In this document: positions 19,664-25,000 of the stretch, piece by piece
How the letters are laid out: each line of letters starts with the position of its first letter
Position numbering within the stretch: the stretch's first letter is position 1
NCBI GenBank assembly: GCA_001970955.1
Contig: MPUH01000927.1
Location: 1-25,000, forward strand
Source: Stentor coeruleus
Lineage: Eukaryota > Ciliophora > Heterotrichea > Heterotrichida > Stentoridae
Reading direction: 5' to 3'
Length of the DNA: 25,000 bases
Notes under the pieces: model-generated
The model's database searches: none
Seen by the model: only the letters and a program-made list of their open reading frames with translations
What the model was told of the DNA's origin: nothing
Position numbers and translations under genes: made by a program

Positions 19664-20497
19664 ATGAGTAAAAAAGAACTGGTCTCAAGATTACTGTCTT
19701 CTGACTGTATAGACAAAGGTATATAAAAAATAGAAAATCCTGAGTGGAAAAAGCCCCCAGACAAGATAAAAAACTCATTTTTAATACAAGAAGCCGCGAA
19801 AGGTATTGCCAAGAAGAAAATTGATATCCAGGTTCTATCTGAAGAGAAGTGATATTTAAGTAGTGCGAAATTATTATTACAGATTGAAAAACTTTCTGCT
19901 GCATGCGATAAGAGCAATGCTAAAAATGAAGGACTTATTAAAAGAAAAGAAGACCTTGCAAATAAATACCAAGCCCTTCATGAAGAAAATTTAAAAATCA
20001 TCAACAACAAAGAGCAGGAATTAAATAAAATAGAAGAAAAAAACCAGGAAATCCGTGAAGAAATCGAATGTTTTACTGAGAAAAAAGAACAAGAAATAAA
20101 AGAATCCGAACAGCGAATTGAAAAACTCATGAAGATCTCTGAAGCTACAAAAATCCAAATAAGAGAAGAAAAAGAACTTAGACTCAAATACCAAAGATCA
20201 GTTTTCACAATGCAGCATCTTGTTTCTGAGCATCAAAAACTGAAAAGTATAACAGAAGCCCAAGAAAAAAGATTATCAATCCTCCTTGGATTATTAGAAG
20301 CATCAAAAGAGCATTTATCAAAAAGTATCGAGCAAAAGTCTCTTTTACTTAACCAAACAAGTGAAGCTGCAGAAAAAATGTGCCAACTCTGTGAAGAAAC
20401 CTTAGTAGCTGAACAAAAATTCTACGACGAACGAGACTATGACATAATGCATACCCCTCCACATATAAAAGTTAAAAGACGGCCGAGAAAAATTTAA
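19664..20497 (+). CDS. Coiled-coil protein, 267 residues, two 15-nt introns
   Basis: The ATG at 19664 opens MSKKELVSRLLSSDCIDK. Excising 19719-19733 and 19849-19863 gives one frame to the TAA at 20495-20497. After the first splice comes ENPEWKKPPDKIKNSFLI; after the second, EENAKLLLQIEKLSAA. From about residue 53 to 215 the protein is almost entirely Glu/Lys/Gln with heptad-spaced Leu/Ile, indicating a long coiled coil. A Cys pair (CQLC) lies near the C-terminus, which ends in a basic KVKRRPRKI tail. Without the introns only the last 122 codons would be seen from an internal Met. The role is unknown; a cytoskeletal or scaffold function is possible. It resembles generic coiled-coil proteins and I do not assign it to a family. 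Confidence 0.8.
19719..19733 (+). other. 15-nt spliceosomal intron 1 of the coiled-coil gene
   Basis: GTATATAAAAAATAG lies in phase 1. It contains an in-frame TAA when retained. Removal gives GAC AAA GAA AAT CCT (DKENP). Position 10 is A. Confidence 0.88.
19849..19863 (+). other. 15-nt spliceosomal intron 2 of the coiled-coil gene
   Basis: GTGATATTTAAGTAG lies in phase 2. It contains an in-frame TGA when retained. Removal gives GAA GAG AAT GCG AAA (EENAK). Position 10 is A; the third base is G rather than the A seen in the other three introns. Confidence 0.8.
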
Positions 20498-20562
20498 AAA
20501 CTCAAACCATTAAATTTTTTTTAGCATAAAACTTCATCTTATATAAAATTCATCATTAGTAT

Positions 20563-20571
20563 TTACAATAA
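20563..20571 (+). promoter_or_regulatory. Shared upstream word TTACAATAA
   Basis: Copy upstream of the acidic-repeat gene, in the context ATTTACAATAAAATACAC. It is further from the ATG (126 bp) than in the two other genes. Confidence 0.2.
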
Positions 20572-20697
20572 AATACACTAAAAATATAATAATTTATATA
20601 ATCCTAACATATCATAAACATAAATATAATCAAAAAGGTATACTTAAAATAATTACCTAATACTAAAATCCAATAATTTAAAAAACGGATATAAACA

Positions 20698-23600
20698 ATG
20701 CTTAGAAAATGCTTTCTCATACTTATCCTCTTACTTACAACATCATATGCTCAAGATGAACTTACAGAATCAGATGATAATAGTTCATTAGAAGTAATAG
20801 AATCTTTAAGTGAGTTAGATGCTGCAATTGAAGCTGCTGAAGATGAATTGTCTGATACTTCTACTCCAACTTCAGACGATATTATAGAAAACATTCTCGC
20901 TTTAGCTGAAGTTCTTGATTTGATGATTGAGACGAATACTGAAACTGTTGAGATTTTAGATGTTGAATATACTCAAGAAACTTTATCTGAATATATTGAA
21001 GAACTTGAAATTGAAGCACAAGAACAAGAGGATATAGAAAACGCTGTTGCCCAAGCTGAGGATATTTTAGATGATGGAGATGATAATGATCCAACTTCAT
21101 TACAACTTTATGATTATGCTGAAGCACTTCAAGATATTCTTGATATTATGCAAGGTGATGATATTGCTGTGATATTTAATGAAGAATATACTTATGATGA
21201 ACTTGAAGAATATATTGAACAAGTATTAAATGATGCTATGGAAACTGAAGAGGAGGAACAAGTTTTAGAGGAAGCTGAGCAGGTTATTATTGATGATTTG
21301 GTTTTAGAAATCACTGAAGCTCTTGAAAGTGATGATTTAACTGATGAAGAAGCTACTGAGTTAGTTTATGATATTGAAGAATTACTTGCTATAGCTGATG
21401 AAGATATGACTATTTTTATAGATAATGATGAAGGTGAAGATACAGAATTAAGTCTTGATGATCTTGAAGATATTCAAGGGGAATTAGAAGAAGATTTGAA
21501 TCTTGATGAGGCTGAAGCTGAGTTTGAACTTTCTGAAGAACTTGATGATAGTGAAAAAGTTGAATCTTCTGATGACCTTGTTGAAGATTTAGAAGCTATT
21601 GATGAAGCTATTGAAGTACTAGATGAAGGTTCGGAAATCACAATAGATGGAGATGATTATGATGAACAAGAACTTGAAGAACTTTCAATAGACATTGAAG
21701 AAGATTTAGAAAATCAAATAGAACTTGAAGCTTTAATTGATGAAGCTGAAGAAATTCTTCAAGATCCAGAACTTACATCTGAAGATTTATTAGATTTAGC
21801 CATAGCTCTTGATGAAATTGCCAATTTTATGGATGAAGATGATATTGTGATTATAAATAATGAAGCATATACACAAGATGAACTTGAAATACTTGTTGAT
21901 GAAACTTATGAAGATGCTGATGAAGCTCAAGAATTAGAAGAAATTGTTTATGAAGAAGAAGAATATGAGGAAGAAGAATTAGCTGATGAAGCTTCGGAAA
22001 TATTAGAAATTGAGGATTTAACTTTAGAAGATAGTGAAGATCTTGTCGATATACTTGATGAATTAGTAGAATCTTTAGAAGATGATGAAGAAATTTTAGT
22101 TGATGAAGAAATGATGTCAGCAGAAGAAATAGAGGAAGAAATTGAGGAAATTGAAGAGTTTATGGCTGAAGAGGAAAATATTATAGAAGCTGAAAGTGTT
22201 TTAGAAGATGGAGAAATAGCAACATCAGAGGACCTTGAGGATTTGATAGATGAATTAGAGGATTTAGAAATAGATGAACCAATAGAAATTGATGGGGTTA
22301 CTATATCAAATGATGAAGAACTTGAAGAATATATAGAAGACCTTGAAGATACTGCTGAAGAACTTGGGGAACTTGAAGATTTAGAAGAAGAAATTTCTGA
22401 AGTTGAAGCATTATTAGCAAATGATGAAATTAACAATTCTGAAGAACTTTTTATATTGGCTGAAGAACTTGAAGATGTTCTTATATTAATGTCAGAAGAT
22501 GATGTTGTGTTTATTAATGATATAGGATACAATTATGAAGCACTTGAAGAATATATTGAAGATCTAAATAATGAAGCAACAAATTTACAACATGAAGAAG
22601 AATTAGCTTTAGCTATTGATGAAGCTATTATAGCATTTGGTGATGGTAGTACATCAGAAAAATTAATAGCTTATGCTAATGAGCTTGAAGAACTTCTTGA
22701 AATTATGGATGAAGATGATGTTGTGATTATTATGGGAATTGAATATACTGAAGATGGTATAGAACAAGAAATTGAATTAGTATTAGAAAAAGCTCAAGAA
22801 CTTCAAGAAGTTGAAGAACTTAATGATGCTATATTTTCAGTTGAAGAAGCAGAAGTAGAGGTTATTGAAACTTCAATTGAAGCTGAAGAGATTATTGATG
22901 TTTATGAAAATCTTATTGAGGAAATGGAAGATTCTGATGAAATGATTGTAGATATTAATGGTCAAGAAATGACTACTGAGGATTTAGAATTAGAAATCGA
23001 TGAGCTTGTTGTAGAATTAAATGATTTAGTTTCACAAGAAGAGCTTGATGAAATTGCCCTTGAAATTGAAGAATATGTTACTCAGTATGTATCTGATGAT
23101 GGGACAGTTTATATAACATCAGAGCTTTTAGAAGGAGAATTAAACTTATGGTTAGATCTTCAGGATGCTTTAGATGAAGGTGAAATCGTTTATGTTGATG
23201 GTTTTGAATACACTTCTGAGAATATTGATGATTTTATTGCAGTTATTGAAGATACAGTTGATTATTTAGATGATAATGATTTAGTTCAAGTCGTTGTGGA
23301 TGGGGTTATTTCTTATATGAATGAAGATGATTATACTCATATGGTTGAAATTGACCAAGCTGTAAGTTTAGCAAATACACTTTTAGCTAAGGATGATTTA
23401 ACTTCTCAAGAACTTTATGATTTAGCTGATATTTTAGAAACACTTCTTGATATTATGTATGAAGATGAAATTGTTGTTTTAGATTCTGTTGAATATACTT
23501 ATGAGCTACTTGAGAGCTTTTTAGAAGAAATTAAACTTGAAGCTGTAGAGCTTGAACATCAAGAAATAATCGAAGCGGCAGCTGAAATAGTTGAAGAACT

Positions 23601-25000
23601 TATACAAAGTAATGATGAATGGACTACTAAAACTGAACTTGAAGAGCTTATTGAAGCTTGGGAAGACCTTTTAGATACAATGGAACTTGGTGATGAAGTT
23701 ATTATAGACTATCAAACTTATGATACCGAAGGGGTTGAAAACGAAATTTCTATATCTGAGTCAATGATAGAAGCCTTAGAAAAAGGGGAGATTTATTATA
23801 CTGATCCAATAACTGGAGAAACTTTAGAGACAATTGCCACTGTTACTGAATCTTCTACACTTACTGATCAAGCTTATCTTGATCTTGTAACTTCACAAAA
23901 AGATTATGATGAAAGTCTTCCTGTAATATCTACAGCATCTGAATCTGAATTCATAGCATCAGAAGCTGGTCCTTTAGAAATAATTGTTGTTATTAATGAC
24001 ATAGAAACAGATACTACAACTTTTTTACAAACAACTCAAGAAATTGAGACAAGCCTAGAACGTGATGAAGATGAAGCACCTGAAGAAAATCCTGAACCTG
24101 AAGATGAATATCAAAAAGGGGAGACTTTTTTTGTACTGATAACAACTTTTATACCTGATGAAATTGGGACAGGTAAAGTTTTCGCGATACCTAAAAATGA
24201 CCCTGAGAATTTCTCACAAGTTATTATTGGTTTACAAGAACCATCAGGATTATGTTTTGATGTTAATCATAATTTCTTATATGTTGCTGATCAAGGAGGA
24301 CTTCATGATGGGGGGATTTTCCAATATCAAATCAGTTGGAGTGATGATGAGGTTTTTACATTAGAAAACAGTTATTATGTGCAGATATATGTTGGAAAAC
24401 CAAGTGATTGTAAAGTTGATGCATATGGGAATCTTTATTTTACTGAGATAAACACTAATTCTATATATAAAGTTACTTATGCAGATTTGTATAGTGGGTA
24501 TCAAGACACATATACAATTTTATATTCAGCTGATGAAGAGACTTATCAGATTGATAATCCTGTGGCTATAGAAGTTTATGAAAGTGAGGATTTATATTTT
24601 GTAAATAATGCTGATGGTACTTTTTCAGGGACACTAAATAAAGCAGAAGCTGAGATTGAGGAAATTAATGAAGAAGTTATTCATGTGCTTGTTGCTGAGA
24701 CTATACCTGCTAGTGGTTTAGCTCTTGGAAAAAAGTTTGCTTATTATTCTTTAGAGAATGGAGAAATTAGAGGGTATCATTTAGAAGATAGAAATAGTGA
24801 AACTTTTTCTAGTGGGTTTTTTATAGATCCAAAAGGACTTTGTTATGGAGATGGGGAAGTTTTTGTGAGTGATTATGGAATTGGAGGGATTTTTGTTATG
24901 GATGAAGGAGATTATGATGAACCTGAAGTATTTGTTTATATTCAGGCTCCTGCTTCTTGTTATTGTGTTAATGTGCAGGATTCTGAAGGCAAATGGATTA
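20698..25000 (+). CDS. Very large secreted acidic-repeat protein with NHL-like beta-propeller (partial, 3' end outside window)
   Basis: An uninterrupted frame of 1434 codons runs off the window end. Residues 1-18 form a signal peptide (MLRKCFLILILLLTTSYA, cleavage likely before QDEL), so it enters the secretory route. Residues about 40-1130 are extremely acidic: roughly half Asp/Glu in sampled stretches, about eight Lys and no Arg. They consist of about 13 diverged repeats of 58-96 residues, usually near 75, each with a core like LLDIMDEDDVVII..IEYT followed by an Asp/Glu-rich helix such as ELEEYIE. From about 1142 the sequence changes to Gly- and aromatic-rich NHL-type blades, e.g. EPSGLCFDVNHNFLYVAD, KPSDCKVDAYGNLYFTE and DPKGLCYGDGEVFVSDYG, with five to six visible. 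A secreted or cell-surface, cation-binding protein with a propeller interaction domain is plausible. I do not recognise the repeat family. Confidence 0.85.
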   Translation, partial: MLRKCFLILILLLTTSYAQDELTESDDNSSLEVIESLSELDAAIEAAEDELSDTSTPTSDDIIENILALAEVLDLMIETNTETVEILDVEYTQETLSEYIEELEIEAQEQEDIENAVAQAEDILDDGDDNDPTSLQLYDYAEALQDILDIMQGDDIAVIFNEEYTYDELEEYIEQVLNDAMETEEEEQVLEEAEQVIIDDLVLEITEALESDDLTDEEATELVYDIEELLAIADEDMTIFIDNDEGEDTELSLDDLEDIQGELEEDLNLDEAEAEFELSEELDDSEKVESSDDLVEDLEAIDEAIEVLDEGSEITIDGDDYDEQELEELSIDIEEDLENQIELEALIDEAEEILQDPELTSEDLLDLAIALDEIANFMDEDDIVIINNEAYTQDELEILVDETYEDADEAQELEEIVYEEEEYEEEELADEASEILEIEDLTLEDSEDLVDILDELVESLEDDEEILVDEEMMSAEEIEEEIEEIEEFMAEEENIIEAESVLEDGEIATSEDLEDLIDELEDLEIDEPIEIDGVTISNDEELEEYIEDLEDTAEELGELEDLEEEISEVEALLANDEINNSEELFILAEELEDVLILMSEDDVVFINDIGYNYEALEEYIEDLNNEATNLQHEEELALAIDEAIIAFGDGSTSEKLIAYANELEELLEIMDEDDVVIIMGIEYTEDGIEQEIELVLEKAQELQEVEELNDAIFSVEEAEVEVIETSIEAEEIIDVYENLIEEMEDSDEMIVDINGQEMTTEDLELEIDELVVELNDLVSQEELDEIALEIEEYVTQYVSDDGTVYITSELLEGELNLWLDLQDALDEGEIVYVDGFEYTSENIDDFIAVIEDTVDYLDDNDLVQVVVDGVISYMNEDDYTHMVEIDQAVSLANTLLAKDDLTSQELYDLADILETLLDIMYEDEIVVLDSVEYTYELLESFLEEIKLEAVELEHQEIIEAAAEIVEELIQSNDEWTTKTELEELIEAWEDLLDTMELGDEVIIDYQTYDTEGVENEISISESMIEALEKGEIYYTDPITGETLETIATVTESSTLTDQAYLDLVTSQKDYDESLPVISTASESEFIASEAGPLEIIVVINDIETDTTTFLQTTQEIETSLERDEDEAPEENPEPEDEYQKGETFFVLITTFIPDEIGTGKVFAIPKNDPENFSQVIIGLQEPSGLCFDVNHNFLYVADQGGLHDGGIFQYQISWSDDEVFTLENSYYVQIYVGKPSDCKVDAYGNLYFTEINTNSIYKVTYADLYSGYQDTYTILYSADEETYQIDNPVAIEVYESEDLYFVNNADGTFSGTLNKAEAEIEEINEEVIHVLVAETIPASGLALGKKFAYYSLENGEIRGYHLEDRNSETFSSGFFIDPKGLCYGDGEVFVSDYGIGGIFVMDEGDYDEPEVFVYIQAPASCYCVNVQDSEGKWI
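20900..23770 (+). repeat. About 13 diverged protein repeats, typically near 225 nt
   Basis: Cores of the unit start near 20911, 21136, 21376, 21600, 21817, 22065, 22240, 22470, 22690, 22910, 23155, 23443 and 23670. The pattern is a hydrophobic helix end (L-L-D-I-M), an acidic turn with a beta-like strand (D-E-D-D-I-V-I-I), a Tyr-Thr or similar turn, then an acidic helix (E-L-E-E-Y-I-E). Copies are diverged at the DNA level, so the array is old rather than a recent expansion. Confidence 0.8.
24121..25000 (+). other. NHL-like beta-propeller domain (incomplete)
   Basis: Blade starts resemble P-S-G-L-C-F-D, P-S-D-C-K-V-D-A-Y-G-N-L-Y-F, P-V-A-I-E-V, P-A-S-G-L-A-L, P-K-G-L-C-Y-G-D-G-E-V-F-V-S-D and P-A-S-C-Y-C-V. 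They are spaced about 40-55 residues apart, as in NHL/YWTD-type propellers. Cys residues appear here, whereas the acidic repeats have none, consistent with an extracellular disulphide-containing domain. Confidence 0.7.

Noticed and set aside
19849-19852. TGA read as Trp, as in Blepharisma
   Set aside because: This TGA falls inside a 15-nt GT...TAG segment whose removal restores the coiled coil. TGA also closes the gene at 8506-9102, and Trp is encoded by TGG throughout.
19557-19917. Minus-strand frames of 105-115 codons
   Set aside because: They overlap the spliced coiled-coil gene, which gives a single sensible protein after removing two 15-nt introns.
21948-22532. Minus-strand frame encoding a Ser-rich 194-residue protein
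   Set aside because: It is the mirror of GAA/GAT-rich codons in the acidic-repeat gene, read as TCT/TCA-like Ser codons on the other strand. The plus frame is far longer, has a signal peptide and has clear protein repeats.

Overview
The window looks like macronuclear DNA of a heterotrich ciliate close to Stentor. It is AT-rich and gene-dense, with short intergenic gaps. Genes read well in the standard code: TAA, TAG and TGA all serve as stops and TGG as Trp. Four interruptions in otherwise clean genes are removed by excising exactly 15 nt of the form GT(N)10TAG with an A at position 10. Tiny 15-16 nt introns are the published hallmark of Stentor coeruleus. The species is an inference; the introns and code are read from the sequence.

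Layout. 1-2240 is repeat-rich: two copies of a 51-bp element, a diverged ~430-bp direct duplication, and between its copies a four-helix membrane protein gene on the minus strand. 2241-4034 holds a Misato/DML1-like gene (minus), a divergent unrecognised small basic protein gene (plus), and a tRNA-Pro(CGG) on the minus strand. 4348-4995 is a decayed minus-strand reading frame, followed by about 700 bp without a gene. 5681-8236 encodes a protein with the architecture of a protist cGMP-dependent kinase (four cyclic-nucleotide sites plus kinase domain), but the kinase core lacks catalytic residues. 8506-9102 (minus) is a small coiled-coil protein. 9640-17241 is a 2528-residue IP3/ryanodine-receptor family calcium channel, whose two open frames are joined by a 15-nt intron. 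17829-19349 (minus) is a Cys/His-rich protein with two tandem zinc modules and two RING-like clusters. 19664-20497 is a coiled-coil protein with two tiny introns. 20698 to the window end is a very large secreted acidic-repeat protein leading into an NHL-like beta-propeller; its 3' end is outside the window.

The cyclic-nucleotide receptor and the calcium-release channel are neighbours on one strand and could both serve calcium/cyclic-nucleotide signalling, but adjacency in a ciliate is weak evidence of joint function. The most unusual items are the pseudokinase form of the PKG-like protein, the altered filter and ligand-site residues of the IP3R-like channel, the acidic-repeat propeller protein, and a strong strand asymmetry: sense-strand 5' flanks have C far above G and 3' flanks G far above C.
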